Program-made: the position numbers and the translations under genes
Notes under the pieces: model-generated
What the model was told of the DNA's origin: nothing
Databases searched by the model: none
The model's input: only the letters and a program-made list of their open reading frames with translations
Assembly (NCBI GenBank): GCA_029204225.1
Contig: CM055111.1
Location: forward strand, 7,671,738 to 7,735,737
Length of the DNA stretch: 64,000 nucleotides
Direction of reading: 5' to 3'
DNA from: Diphasiastrum complanatum
Lineage: Eukaryota; Streptophyta; Lycopodiopsida; Lycopodiales; Lycopodiaceae
Part shown: in pieces, positions 1-44,389 of the stretch
Position numbering within the stretch: position 1 is the first letter of the stretch
How the letters are laid out: the number at the start of each line of letters is the position of its first letter

Positions 1-1634
1 ACGAGCTTTGACTTGGTTACATACACATCAAGATATTTTGCTACTTTGACCGGTTGGGCCGACTTCAAGGTCGCCATCCACTCTGCTGTGGTTGACCCCA
101 TGTGGCTTCAGTCTCAACTTGACCTCTATTAGCAACCCAACCAGACAAATACACTTTTGAAGTATAATGAACAGTTTGTTGAGAATTCTTATATTTTCTT
201 TGATCTTCCGGTTGTTGAGGTCACTGGTTGTTATATAGCTGGTCTACGTTACATAGTTGATGTTCAATCCAACTTCTTTAAATCATATTATGTTGCTTGC
301 TTGTACTGCACAACGTAAGTATCTTGATTAGCAACCGTCATTTTAATCTTGCCCTTTTCTCGTCCTCCTGTTACCTATTCCATTAGCGCTCTTATGCCGT
401 CGCCTCTTGTTTCTCAATTTTTTCTTGAGAATCTTCCCGTCCTTTCAATTCATACTCCTTTTGTCCCTCGTAAGGTTGTCCTTAAGCGGTATTCTTTGCA
501 AGAAGTGAATGCATTCTAAGAACCTTTGTTCTAACTGTCGTAGCCTTGATCATATTAATCGTAATTGCTCACACTCGCGGCCACCTGCTACTTTGTAGGT
601 CCATGAGGTATTTGATCTAGATGATTCTTGCCTTTGCCTTGTTTAGGAAATTCTTGACCCTCCCCTCTTGATGATTTTGCTGAGTCTTTAGTTCAAATGG
701 CCTATGCCACGTGGATTGGCACTCTAGGTCCTCATCGCATTTGTTGGTGTGTTCGTATTATTGGCCTTGAGTTCATTGTACTTGTTGATTCAGGTAATAC
801 TCATTATTTTATTCGTTAGGCAGTTGTTGCTTGTTTTCATGCTACTGTTATTCTTATTCCCCATCCTTTGCATGTTGAAGTGGCTAGTGCTCACTCTTTT
901 CAGAGTATTCATTTGTTTCAAACTCTTCCTTACCAAATTGATGCTTTTTTTGGACATTCTAATTTTACCTTATTCCCATCGAGCGATATGTTATCATACT
1001 TGGTGCTGATTGGTTTGCTTCCTTACGAGATGTTACTATTAACCTTGTTGAGCAGATTATATCTATCATGATTGGTAATTCTCCTTGCACTTTTTCTTGG
1101 TATTTATTCTTCCACCGATTCTACTTAACCTTATTACTAAGAAACAATTTTTGCATAGCCTTTGTAAAGTCCATTGTGCGGCTCTCCTTTGTTTCACCTC
1201 GTTTCCCCTCCAAATTCTTCTCCTCCCATTCCATCTTTCATGTTTGATTCCTTATGACCTATCATTCCATTTTCGATGAGCCGTCTGCATTACTCCCTTT
1301 ACGTCCCATGACCATCATGTTGACCTTATTCCTGGTGCTACTACTAGATCTCCTTACCGTATGTCTGACTTTGAACAGGCTGAGGTCCTAACATTAAGTT
1401 TTTGATCTATTATAGTGTGATCTCATTGTTCCTAGCCAGAGTCCCTTTGGTGCTCTTGTTTTACTTGTTAATAAGGAAGATGGCACTAAATGCTTATGTA
1501 TTGATTACCGGGCACTCAATTCCTTAACTATTTGTAAATAGTACCCTATGCCTCATGCGAATGATTGACCAACTAGGACAAGCCAAAAATTTTTCTAAGA
1601 TTGATTTGTGTTTTGGCTAACATCAGATTTGTAT
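1..1634 (+). pseudogene. Decayed Ty3/gypsy gag-pol remnant, cut by a Copia LTR
   Basis: Frameshifted and stop-ridden remains of a Ty3/gypsy polyprotein, in family order. Positions 1-310 look like the retrotransposon gag domain. A perfect CX2CX4HX4C zinc knuckle lies at 527-568. The aspartic protease motif VDSG lies at 784-795, after a GLEFIVL-like strand. The RT starts near 1419 (PSQSPFGA-like stretch, IDYR at 1500-1511) and continues to an NFSKIDL...HQI stretch. At that point the RT stops and the Copia LTR begins (1635). The copy cannot be active. Its 5' part lies outside the window and I could not find the rest of its RT beyond the Copia insertion. Confidence 0.8.
527..568 (+). other. CCHC zinc knuckle of the gypsy gag remnant
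   Basis: The codons read C-S-N-C then four residues, H, four residues, C, which is the exact CX2CX4HX4C spacing of retroelement nucleocapsid knuckles. It supports the gag assignment of the degraded reading frame around it. Confidence 0.75.
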
Positions 1635-2405
1635 TGTTGGATTATTCTCTTGATTATCGACTAATCGATCTTTTAATCTTCATCCACTTATTACCTAGCT
1701 CTGCAGTTTTATGCATGTTTCTACACAGTCTGCAAAAGTACACAGAAATCGCTCACAGGTGGATTCTACAAGTAGTAATTTCCAGGAAGTGCTAAGTGGA
1801 CGGATGCTAGCTCACTACGGCCAATTGGCCATTATGATCTACGACCTAATCAGCTGTCCTACGGGACTAGCCGCACTTGCTTATTATAAATAGCTGATCA
1901 TACTTCTATTAGTTTGAATAACGTAGCAGCTCTCTCAAGCTTTCAATTGGAACACTCTTGAGCATTCTAGCTCAGTTCTTTAGAGTTCTTTCAGAGTTCT
2001 TTCAGAGTTTTGCTATTAGCGCTTATTGCTTATCAGCGGAAGTGCAAATCAGACAGAGTTCCAAAGATAGTTTAGAGTATGCGGTTTCTATCCGCAACTG
2101 TCTTGTGCTCAATATTTTGCTGAATCAATCTATTCTTTATTGCGTTTAGTATCATGTCAGAATCTCTGTGATCTCATATTGCTTTTGTCTGATAATTCAA
2201 TTCTTCATTGTTTGGCTACGTAATCACTTTAGCTCTGATGATTTTAAAGTTAGTTGCTAAAAGATTGAACGTGACTCGTCATTATGTTTTGTTCAAAATT
2301 GATAGGCGCAGTCATGCATTAGGAAAGCAGGTTCATTCCGCTGCGCAGGATAAGTCGTTCACAAGCTTCAACATGTCATTATTGCATTATCACCTCTTTC
2401 CAACA
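1635..2405 (+). repeat. 5' LTR of Copia element 1
   Basis: The LTR starts TGTTGGA and ends TCCAACA, a 7-bp inverted terminus with the usual TG...CA ends. It is followed without a gap by a primer-binding site. A TATA box (TATAAATA, 1885-1892) sits in its first half. The left edge coincides with the break in the gypsy RT, which independently supports it. The matching 3' LTR was not found; the element seems truncated at its 3' end near 5450. Confidence 0.7.
1885..1892 (+). promoter_or_regulatory. TATA box in the Copia LTR
   Basis: TATAAATA lies about 250 bp into the LTR, where an LTR core promoter is expected. It is called from position and sequence only. Confidence 0.5.
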
Positions 2406-2417
2406 TGGTATCAGAGC
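2406..2417 (+). other. Primer-binding site (initiator tRNA-Met)
   Basis: TGGTATCAGAGC is complementary to the 3' end of plant initiator tRNA-Met, the usual primer of Copia elements. It abuts the CA end of the LTR at 2405. Confidence 0.88.
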
Positions 2418-2631
2418 ATGTTATTTAATATGCTATTACCTTCATGATATCAGAGCGATCTGTTATATTAGAGCTCTAATACTTGGTATCTTTCGCGATA
2501 TCAAATCGATATCATCATATTCTTCAATTTGTGGTATCAAATTTCAGTATCAGATAGTTGATTTCCAATTGTAGCGCAGCACGGTATCTCTCTCTTAACG
2601 TCATCGATATATCGACAAACTAAAGTTCCAG

Positions 2632-5448
2632 ATGAATTCTCAGAGTAAAGTCGGTCTTATCACAGACAAGTTGAATGGATCCAATTACTACTTGTGGAAA
2701 TTTAAGATGAAGACCTTGCTAATTGCCAATGAGTTGTGGGATGTTGTCACAGGTACAGAAGAGAAGCCTGAAGACGACACAGCCGACTCAAATTGGAAGT
2801 CAAAGGATGGTAAAGCTTTTGCGCTTATTATTCTCAATATAGCAGATACGCAGATTGGCCACATATCTGAATCTCAAACTTCGAAACAAGTTTGGGACAT
2901 CCTGAACTCACTATATGATGTGAAGGACGTAACTTCTAAGTCATCGATTAGGACACTTGAATCATACATCTGTTTCATACATGTCTAAACGATTCCTAGC
3001 AGTTGATCTCGACTATCCATACGACAAAGTCGACCTCCCTGTCTGTCATAGCTGCATCCTTGGAAAGCAGACTAGGATTCCCTTTAAATTGAGTCATAGG
3101 CATGCAGCAAAAGATTTGTTAGACGTTGTTCATTCAGATATATGTGGTCCAATGCAAACTCCGTCGTTGCTAGATGCAAAGTATTTTATTACATTTATTG
3201 ACGAATTTTCAAGAAGAATAGCTAAAGCACTGAGGTTTGACAACGGGGGAGAATATATCTGTATCGAATTCAAGGAGTACTGCCTTAACAATGGCATTGA
3301 GCAGCAATACATTACCTCCTATTCGCCTCAGTCGAATGGTCTTGTTGAGAGAAAGAGCAGAACCTTAATCGAATCGGCAAAGTGCATGTTATCACATGTG
3401 ATACTTCCGAAGTCCTTATGGGCTGAAGCAGTTTCAACTACAACTTATATTCAGAACAGATGTCCTACTAAAGGTCTCTCAGACAAAACACCATACGAAG
3501 TTTGGACAGGTTCCAAACGTTCTTTATCAAACTTACGAGTTTGTGGATGTATCGCTTATGCGCAAATTCCACTTTATCTCAGGGAGAAGCTTGACTTCCA
3601 GAGTATCAAGTCTATTTTCATCAGCTACACTACTTCAGATCAAGCTTATAAGTTGTATGATCCTGTCGAGTCGAAGATATTCACTAGTCGGGATGTCATC
3701 TTCATCGAAGATCAGTTTATTGACCTCAAAGGTAAAGGCAAAGCTCATAAAGTCGAACTTCCGGACTCTTCCGAAACATTGAACTTTCAAGTTCCAAATC
3801 TGACTATTCCTAGTGAAGGTCCAAGCTTGTCTACTCCCAATGAACAACTTATCAACGGCGAAGCTGAAGATGATGATGTTGCAGTTTAGCATCTATAGCA
3901 TGATGAAGATCAACTTCGATCATCACCCAAAAGATCAACAAGAGTTAGCAGACCACCTTAGGTATATCGACGAATTTGCAACTTACCTTGTTCAAGAGCC
4001 GACGACTGTCGAAGAGGCACTCAGTCAGCCCGATTCCGATCTCTGGAAAGAAGTTATGGATAAAGAATATTCATCTCTTATCAAGAACCAGACTTGGACA
4101 ATCGTCGAATTACCTGCCAGCAAAAATGTAGTTGATTGCAAATGGTTATTCAAATTCAAGTACAAGGCAGATGGAAGTATTGATCGAAGAAAGGCTCGAC
4201 TTGTAGGCAGAGGATTCTCTCAAGTATAGAATGTTGACTACAATGAGACCTTCAGTCCAGTAGTTAAACATTCTTCTATCAGACTTCTATTGTCATTTGC
4301 TGCTGCAACAAATTTGGAAATACATCAAATGGATGTATAGACAACGTATCTTAATGGAGTTATTGAAGAGAACATTTACATGGTGCAACCTGAAGGTTAC
4401 AATATCGAAGGTAAACACAATCATGTGTGTTAAAGCACTTTATGGCTTGAAGCACTCTGCTCGAGCATGGTTTCAGAGGATCAATACTTTCCATATTGAT
4501 CACAGCTAAACACCAAGCTCTTCAGATTCAAATGTCTACCTCAAGTCAGTGCAACATTTCTTTATCATTATCACGTTCTATGTGGACGACACATTGCTTT
4601 TCAGCAACAATATCGATCTGATAAAGGAAGCTAAGACAATGCTATCTTTCGAATTCGACACGATCAATTTGGGCGAAGCTCATTACTGTCTAGGTATTCA
4701 AATCCAAAGAGACAAAAAACAAAAGTTGATCTATATTTCTCAGCAAAGATACATTCACAATGTCTTAATCAGATATAATATGATGAATTGCAAATTAGCT
4801 CTCTCACCAATGGATCTAGGAGTCAAGATGTCGAAGGACCAGTGTCCTCAAACAATCAAAGAGAAGGAGCAGATGCGTGAGTATCCTTATCATTCGATAA
4901 TAGGATCTCTTATGTACGCGATGATCTGTACCACACCAGACATAGCTTTTGCAGTCAGTTCCTTGAGTCAGTACATGACCAATCCTGGTATAACACATTG
5001 GAAGGCTCTTATCATAGTCATGAGATATCTTCGAGCTACTATGGACTTTTGCATTTGCTATGGAGGAGTCGACAACGACAAACTCAATATTCTCAATGGT
5101 TTTTCAAATGCAAGTTGGGCAGGAGATGTAGACACTTGTAAATCCACTTCAGGATTTACATTCTTCCTCAACAATGGTCCTATTTCATGGAACATTCGCA
5201 AGCAAACTTCGATAGCTCTATCTTCCACTGAAGTAGAGTATGTCGCAGCCTCTCAAGTTACAAAGGTAGCAATATGGTTGAGAAACTTACTTCCAGATAT
5301 CAGTCTGAATCAATATGCTCCGACAATCCTGTTTTGTCATAATCAAATGCCATCTCTCTTTGGTAAGGAGGCTGCGTCACAGTACATGCTAGTGGATGCA
5401 GAAACGTTATCAAGCATAATAAAGGGACATGTATGGGACATGCAATAG
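2632..5448 (+). pseudogene. Copia element 1 gag-pol, internally deleted and inactivated
   Basis: The gag N-terminus (LNGSNYYLWKFKM) is open from 2632. Near 2955-2970 it jumps directly to the gag-pre-integrase finger and the integrase core, so the rest of gag and the protease are missing. A second deletion inside the integrase removes about 30 residues after a FIDEFSRR stretch (near 3211). The catalytic D/D/E neighbourhoods remain (HSDICGPM, FDNGGEY, VERKSRTLIE). The RT has stops (for example 4227-4229) but keeps YVDD at 4579-4590. RNase H keeps STEVEY but reads FSNASW where FSDADW is usual, so its first catalytic Asp is lost. The reading frame runs out at 5448. Confidence 0.88.
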
Positions 5449-5934
5449 TCAAAAGATTGACATGCATTTAGGTGAATTTACAAAAGTACATGCAAAGGAG
5501 ATATATGAAAATAGATGATGATAATGAAATAAGGATGTAAAACTCTTAGATACACACTATATGAGAATTCACTAAATCAAAAAACATTGAATAATTGCAG
5601 ATATATAGACAATCAAAGAATGGTGTTTGGCTGAACATTATACTCAGAATGCTCAGGATGAGCATCTTTGATCCTAATACTTATAACCTTACATATATGT
5701 GTGTGTTTGTAATACATAACACAGACAGACTCAAATAGCTTAAATCATTACTTTAAATGTGCATGTGTCCATTGGCTATTTTATAGTAAGTGGCATGCTG
5801 TTGAAAGCCTGGTTTGACTCCATTCATCTGCATAGAGGGACATTCAAGGGAAAAAAAAATTGATTTTATAGTCTACATTGTCACGACACACACAAACAAA
5901 CATGCACACTGCGCAGGCCTGCACGTGTGCGCTC
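5449..5934. other. No gene seen; intronic AT-rich DNA
   Basis: It separates the Copia remnant from a compound microsatellite. I see no coding or RNA features. It probably belongs to the VTE1 intron upstream of the exon at 6534. Confidence 0.5.

Positions 5935-5997
<63 letters not shown>
5935..5997. repeat. Compound (TC)n(AC)n microsatellite
   Basis: A TC run (about 5935-5958) passes directly into an uninterrupted AC run to 5997. The same TC-to-AC order recurs at 14947 and 54124. Confidence 0.95.
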
Positions 5998-5999
<2 letters not shown>

Positions 6000-6533
6000 A
6001 TCCTGTGTATATTGCACTATGCCTAAAATAGAATAAAACAATACATGTATGCACTTTTACTAACACATAATAATAGTTATGTCTAGTTTAATAAATGAGT
6101 GTTGTAAACTGAAAAAAAATGTCGGACTGTCTAGACAACCCGAACACATGGGACATCCATTATGTTTTGTATCTCTACTGGTTTTAACTTCAGAGTGAGT
6201 TCCAATGCAGGTTATCTCTTGAACATAGAATGGAAGCCTACTACGATATGAGTCCCCTTTAAACCTCTCTATAGTAATGTCTAAAAAGTGGTATCTTATG
6301 CTTAAGAAAGTTGTTCTCATCCAGCTGATTTCATAACTGTTAGAGTATTTTGTGACACAGTCGAATCCCAGCTTTCAAGTTCCTCTCCATGTTGATTAAA
6401 TGTAAAAACCTGTCTTTTGTGGTCTTTACCACAGTCTATTATGAGGCCATTTTCAAAGGTATTTTGTGATTTTGGTTTGATGTCTTCTCTTTGTTATCCT
6501 TTTATTATGATGTGATTTTGGGTTTTAGTGCAG
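5998..6533. other. Intron sequence upstream of a VTE1 exon; no other feature
   Basis: The minus strand is open for about 86 codons at 6060-6320, but I recognise nothing in it. The stretch ends in a pyrimidine-rich tract and the AG acceptor at 6532-6533. Confidence 0.5.
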
Positions 6534-40081
<33,548 letters not shown>

Positions 40082-41261
40082 GCAGATTTCATTTGCTACA
40101 CAGAGCTGTTCAGAGATGATTATCACGGAGGAAATATATGATGCTGAACCTTCTGGATTTTTTGCAAACTATTCCAGGAGTTTTTGTATGTGTTTATTTC
40201 CTGCAAATTTTTTTAGTTGTCTTCCTGGAATTGGTTTGTTAAAATTCATTTGAGAATTCAAGGCGCTCCTAAATATCATTGTCGGTAGCGGAATGATTGA
40301 TATTCGATGCAATTGGTAGAAATAATGGCAATGGAAAGTATGTTTTGCCAACTCCTAAAATAATTTAATTTAGGCACAAACTTTCTAGTGTATTAATGCA
40401 GAACATGCAAGCCATAAGCTTGCAGCGCTGCTCATAGTTTGGTGTCATACATATAAAGTGTGTCAAATTATGTCAGAGCAAAAGCAGTTGATTATGAGAT
40501 GGAATTATGTCATTCAAGAATCTGGCAAAAGAAACTTACAGTTCAGGAGTTAGCTTTGAAAACAGGCTGGGTCTATAATCCTTGCATATTTGTACTCCTG
40601 TCAGAAATGAGATGTTTTTTCTTCAACAATTAAGGACTTCAGATCACATAGTGAAGCCATTTCATTATGAAAACTTTCGCTTTCATCCAGTTAAGTGATT
40701 GTATGCAAGCATCAAGAGACTAACTTTTCTAATAATGAACCAGGCAACCAAATTTAGGCAATGTACAAGGTGGTGTTGAATTTGTAAGAGCATGGAGACA
40801 ATACTTGTTCTTGCCTTCACATCATGAATTCATGAAAATATCATGCAAAAATATGTTTGAGAGAGTGCAAGATATAAGTGTGTTAGGCATAAGGTCACTT
40901 TCTAGTTTTATTTCATTTGGCATAGGTTTTCACAAGTGAAGTCCACCAATATCTTCCTCTATGCATAATAAGTGGTGTGGGTGCTTGGGTTGCTGTTTTG
41001 AGGTCAGCGATTAGCTGCACAAAGAGGCATGTAGGAGCAAACTAACAAACAGAATTTCCGGGACAAACGGAGGCTCTTCATTTTCTACAGGCTTCCGGTG
41101 GTACTAGGTAGCGGCCATCTTCTCAGGAGTTCCAGATCATTGCAGACAACCAGCGAGGATTCAAAACACCGTTATTTTGTAGGACAAGACCACGCTACTT
41201 CAAAGCAGGCATTTCCCAGCCTTCTTACAAGTTCCATACTAGTTACCATCTTCAAAACAAT
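40082..41261. other. 3' flank of VTE1; no second gene
   Basis: It should contain the VTE1 3' UTR. I see no convincing AATAAA close to the stop. The last 250 bp may be the 5' untranslated part of the RT element that follows. Confidence 0.45.
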
Positions 41262-41390
41262 GTGGCCATAGGTTTGAGCAAATTTAGAAGCAGACTTTAT
41301 TCAAAAAGCACAGCAAGGATTCTGTCATGCATGATTCGTTCTAGTTCCTATTCAGAACACAAAGCTATTTCAGATCTCGTTCCATACTTC

Positions 41391-41520
41391 TGGCATCCAC
41401 GACCTACGGTGGTTGTGGGATTGGTTCCGGATTATTGGCATCCATGACCTACGGTGGTTGTGGGACTGGTTGCAGATTATTGTCATCAACGACCTACGGT
41501 GGTTGTTGGTTGATTGCCGG
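41391..41520 (+). repeat. 45-bp (15-codon) tandem repeat, 3 copies
   Basis: Copies start at 41391, 41436 and 41481. In the frame of the downstream protein each reads a variant of WHPRPTVVVG-LV-DY. One CGA has become TGA in the second copy, and the third ends in TGA. The period is a multiple of three and the frame runs on into the 41514 reading frame, so the repeat was probably coding. Confidence 0.85.
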
Positions 41521-42701
41521 AAGTTGCGGCAAAGTGCAAAGGTATATCTTCATACAATTTGTTTGGCTGGTCTTGCAACATGTCAGATGATTCCAACTGC
41601 AAACGTCCACCTTCTCCTTCTTCTTCTCAGCTGCCTGGCTCGCAACGTCTTCCCCTTGATAACTCTCCTTCACAACATGATTCCCGCGTCTCGCAACAAT
41701 TCCATCGGTCTTGCAATGGCCAACGCGTCTCAAATTGCCATGCTTGTTTCAACCGCGCCTACTCCACCTGTTCACCACGCTGCCGTGGTTCCATATCTCC
41801 CTCCATAGGTTCCATATCTCCGAATTCCTCCCTTCGTGTTCCTTGTTTTGGTTGTGGCAGATCGTATGTTCAGGGGGCAGGTTTAACTCGATATCAAAAG
41901 GCCTGCTCTGCTTTTCACCAGGTTTCTTCCTTGCTTAGTGCGCCTGATTCACCACATCCAGCTCCTGTCTCGCCGCCTGATTCTATTTGGACTTGGGCTC
42001 GCTCCGTTGATGTTTTGAGTTCTCTTCATTTAGGATTGCCTCGTTCATGCCTCTATGCTCATATCCCATTTGCTTTACGTCAAGAGGTCCAACGAGCTTT
42101 GTGTGTGCCTCTGTCTCGTTTGGCCAAAGACCCTTATGATCTCGCTGCATGGCATGTTTTCTTGCTTTTTTCTGTGTGGTGCTTACAACTCCCACCTCGC
42201 GGTGGTGAAGCTGGCCATCGTGAAACTAGAACTCGTCTGCGCCGTTTCTTTTCTGGCGATTGGGAGAATTTGCAAGGCGAATTTTACTTTCGATGCAAGG
42301 CACTTGCTGCCAAATGTGAGTTGGGTCCTCCTGCTCGAGAATGTTCCATTGATGCTCGTCTTCACCGTTCCCTTTTGCTAGGTCAAGCGGGTGAGTTCTC
42401 TCACGCGGCTCGCACTTTGGTCCCTTCTACAACGGCGCCTCCTTCTTCTCACACTATTTCGGCACTGCAGTGCCTCCATCCGCAGACAGGAGATGAGTTA
42501 CCCTTATTTGTCGAGGATTTTGAGCCGGATACAGACCTCCAACTTGGACAATCTGATTTTCTCAATGCTTTGCTTCATAGTCCTCACATCTCCGCCGATG
42601 GTCCTACTAGGTGGGTGTTTGAGCATTTTCGTGATTGCCTTTCTCCCGATGATTTGGCAAGCGGTTTTGGTTTTCTTTTCCAAGCATTAGAGGAGTTTTG
42701 A
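41514..42701 (+). CDS. N-terminal protein region of the RT element (finger-like motif)
   Basis: An open frame of 395 codons; the Met at 41514 may not be the original start, because the frame stays open upstream apart from two stops in the tandem repeat. Residues about 111-131 (41844-41906) read CFGC...GAGLTRYQKAC, a CX2C...[H]X3C finger with Tyr where the first His is expected. A Ser/Pro-rich linker follows. Then comes a conserved-looking region: SIWTWARSVDVLSSL, RLAKDPYDLAAWHVFLLFSVWCL and RFFSGDWENL. The last codons (from 42690) belong to the MITE, so the natural C-terminus is lost and the RT is cut off. The function is inferred from position only: probably nucleic-acid binding. Confidence 0.6.
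   Translation: MPEVAAKCKGISSYNLFGWSCNMSDDSNCKRPPSPSSSQLPGSQRLPLDNSPSQHDSRVSQQFHRSCNGQRVSNCHACFNRAYSTCSPRCRGSISPSIGSISPNSSLRVPCFGCGRSYVQGAGLTRYQKACSAFHQVSSLLSAPDSPHPAPVSPPDSIWTWARSVDVLSSLHLGLPRSCLYAHIPFALRQEVQRALCVPLSRLAKDPYDLAAWHVFLLFSVWCLQLPPRGGEAGHRETRTRLRRFFSGDWENLQGEFYFRCKALAAKCELGPPARECSIDARLHRSLLLGQAGEFSHAARTLVPSTTAPPSSHTISALQCLHPQTGDELPLFVEDFEPDTDLQLGQSDFLNALLHSPHISADGPTRWVFEHFRDCLSPDDLASGFGFLFQALEEF
41844..41906 (+). other. C2H2/C2HC-like finger with His replaced by Tyr
   Basis: C-F-G-C, 12 residues, QGAGLTR..., Y, three residues, C. The position of the Tyr is that of a zinc-ligand His in R2-type N-terminal fingers. The change needs one C-to-T transition (CAT/CAC to TAT/TAC). Confidence 0.55.
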
Positions 42702-43074
42702 GCTCCAAAAAGACCCTTTAAGAATTCGTGCAAGATGTAGTTTATATTATTAAAATATTATAACACTAATACTTTTGACTTGCCATAACTTTTTTTTATT
42801 GTAGCTCAGAAGTATATCATATAACATATCATTGGAAAGGCCTTTTCAAGCGCTTTCCAATGCACCAAACTCCGCCAAATTTGGACTTACCACTAAAAAG
42901 TTATGCCATTTTTAGTGTGGAATCAAAATGTGGACTCAAAAAGTTACGTTACATAGATTTCAAATTTGAGTGTTTTGATTGGTCCATGTGTAAGAAAAAA
43001 TTGAAAAAAAATATAAAAAGAATCTTTACAAAGGGTGGGGTCTTTTTTGGATTTAGAACTCCTCTAATATGTGT
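42690..43074. mobile_element. Stowaway-like MITE (TA target) inside the RT element
   Basis: The ends read GAGGAGTT...CCAAAAA.GACCC in inverted orientation for about 28 bp with a few mismatches. The element is flanked by TA on both sides (42688-42689 and 43075-43076). It is 385 bp long, AT-rich and without a gene. An internal hairpin CATTGGAAAG/CTTTCCAATG lies near 42830-42864. A TA duplication fits Tc1/mariner-type MITEs. The insertion splits the coding sequence and supplies a stop codon to the upstream frame. Confidence 0.78.
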
Positions 43075-43089
43075 AATTCCATTGCAGTT

Positions 43090-44140
43090 GGTCACATTCC
43101 TTCGTCAATCGCTACTATTTTGAGTTCGGCCCGCCTAATCGCCTTGGACAAATCTTCTGGGGGTGTTTGTCCTATTGTTGTGGGAGAAGTTTTGTATCGA
43201 TTGGTTGCACGTACCTTTGCATTTCAGTTTCGTGATAATTTTTGAGCTCATTTCTCTCCTTTGCAGTTTGGTTGTGCGACTTCTGGTGGTTGTGAAATCG
43301 TTGTTCATGCTTTGCGTGTTGCCAGATTGGGTTGTTATGCAAGTTGATGTCACGAATGCTTTCAATTCCGTGTTTCGTACCACCATCTTTCAAGAGCTGC
43401 GTGATGCCGGTGAGCCTTTCCATTCTCTCATTCCTTTTGTTCGTACTTTCTATGCACGTGAAGCTCCACTATACTACAGTCATACAACTTCCTTGGGTGA
43501 TGTCACTGTCATTCCTTCTGCAACTAGCACCTGTGAAGGGGATCTTCTTGGTGGCGCTTTGTTCACTTTTGCTCACCTGCGTGCCCTGCGTTCAACCTCT
43601 GCAAGTTTTCCTTCCTGTCTTTTTCCTTCCATCGCAGATGATATGCATATTGTGGGACCGTCCAAGGATATTCTTCTTGCTTTTCTGCATTTTAAGGAAC
43701 AATTATCGCTGCCCGGGCTTTTTGTCAATTCATCAAAGTGTACAGCATGGTGCCCGCAGGGCCTTCCTTTCGGATTTCCTATTCCAGAGAATATCCTCAC
43801 ACCTGAACAATGGTATCAAAGCTTTGGGAATACCTATCGGCTCAACCGCTCATGTCAATTCTATGGTTCAGCAGGTTTTACAGCAACAAATTCAACATTC
43901 TGATTTACTTCTAAAATTGGGCAATGTGCAAGTCGCATTCGCCATTCTCACTCATTGTTTTGCTCAGTGTCCTAGTTATTTGCTTCGTTGTTTTCCTCCC
44001 TCTTCAGATATCATGTAGCTTCTACAAGGCTTTTATAATTCTTTATTACAGATTTTGGGAAGCTTATTTGCAATAGATTCTTTGCAACATTCCAATAGCA
44101 TATTGCTCAAGCATCAAATATTTTTGCCTGCCTCGTCGGG
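43090..44140 (+). pseudogene. Reverse transcriptase of the 41-44 kb element, frameshifted
   Basis: Readable as GHIPSSIATILSSARLIALDKSSGGVCPIVVGEVLYRLVA, then FSPLQFGCATSGGCEIVVHALRVA. After a shift near 43330 it reads DWVVMQVDVTNAFNSVF (catalytic Asp), TCEGDLLGGALF (for QGDPLGG) and PSIADDMHIVGP. IADD at 43631-43642 takes the place of YADD/FADD; as I recall, relatives in plants also have a non-aromatic residue there. After another shift it reads ALGIPIGSTAHVNSMVQQVL and AQCPSYLLRC. Identity as an RT is clear; activity is excluded. Confidence 0.85.
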
Positions 44141-44176
44141 TGAGTTACGAGTAGAGCCACAACTGATCTAAAGCTA

Positions 44177-44238
44177 AGCTATGAAAGCATCACATAAGCA
44201 AGACTTAAGCTATGAAAGCGACACATAAGCAAGACTTA
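44177..44238. repeat. 31-bp tandem duplication
   Basis: AGCTATGAAAGC, two or three variable bases, CACATAAGCAAGACTTA occurs twice in direct succession (44177-44207 and 44208-44238). On the minus strand the region has a TATA-like box near 44330 and may be part of an LTR. Confidence 0.85.
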
Positions 44239-44389
44239 ACCCTAGAAAGCAGAAAAGAGAGAGATTAAGGAGGCTAAAGAGAGAGATCAATATCATCAGC
44301 TGAATAACAAATGACACAGTTTCCCTACTTATAGCCAAGAGGAAGTCCTAAAAGGAAGCTTCCGGTGGCTAGGGCCCAACTGGGAGGGA

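Larger units (their letters stand above)
41262..44140 (+). mobile_element. Non-LTR-type RT element with N-terminal zinc-finger-like motif
   Basis: A coding unit with a finger-like motif, a long conserved domain and an RT palm, and no LTR, PBS, protease or integrase. It is broken by in-frame stops in its 5' repeat, a MITE insertion (42690-43074) and frameshifts in the RT. The architecture recalls R2-type non-LTR elements. I remember related RT proteins in plant genomes but cannot name the family. The sequence before 41262 and after 44140 shows no clear element end. Confidence 0.6.

Noticed and set aside
749-1279. Hydrophobic leucine-rich small proteins in the first 1.3 kb
   Set aside because: They are frames of T-rich, decayed gypsy sequence; the gypsy frame itself explains the region.
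5844-6066. Reading frames across the (TC)n(AC)n repeat
   Set aside because: They encode only repeat-derived CV and RE runs.
6060-6320. Minus-strand frame considered as a Penelope-like RT piece
   Set aside because: Only an FLD-like stretch fits; no RT or GIY-YIG motif is readable.
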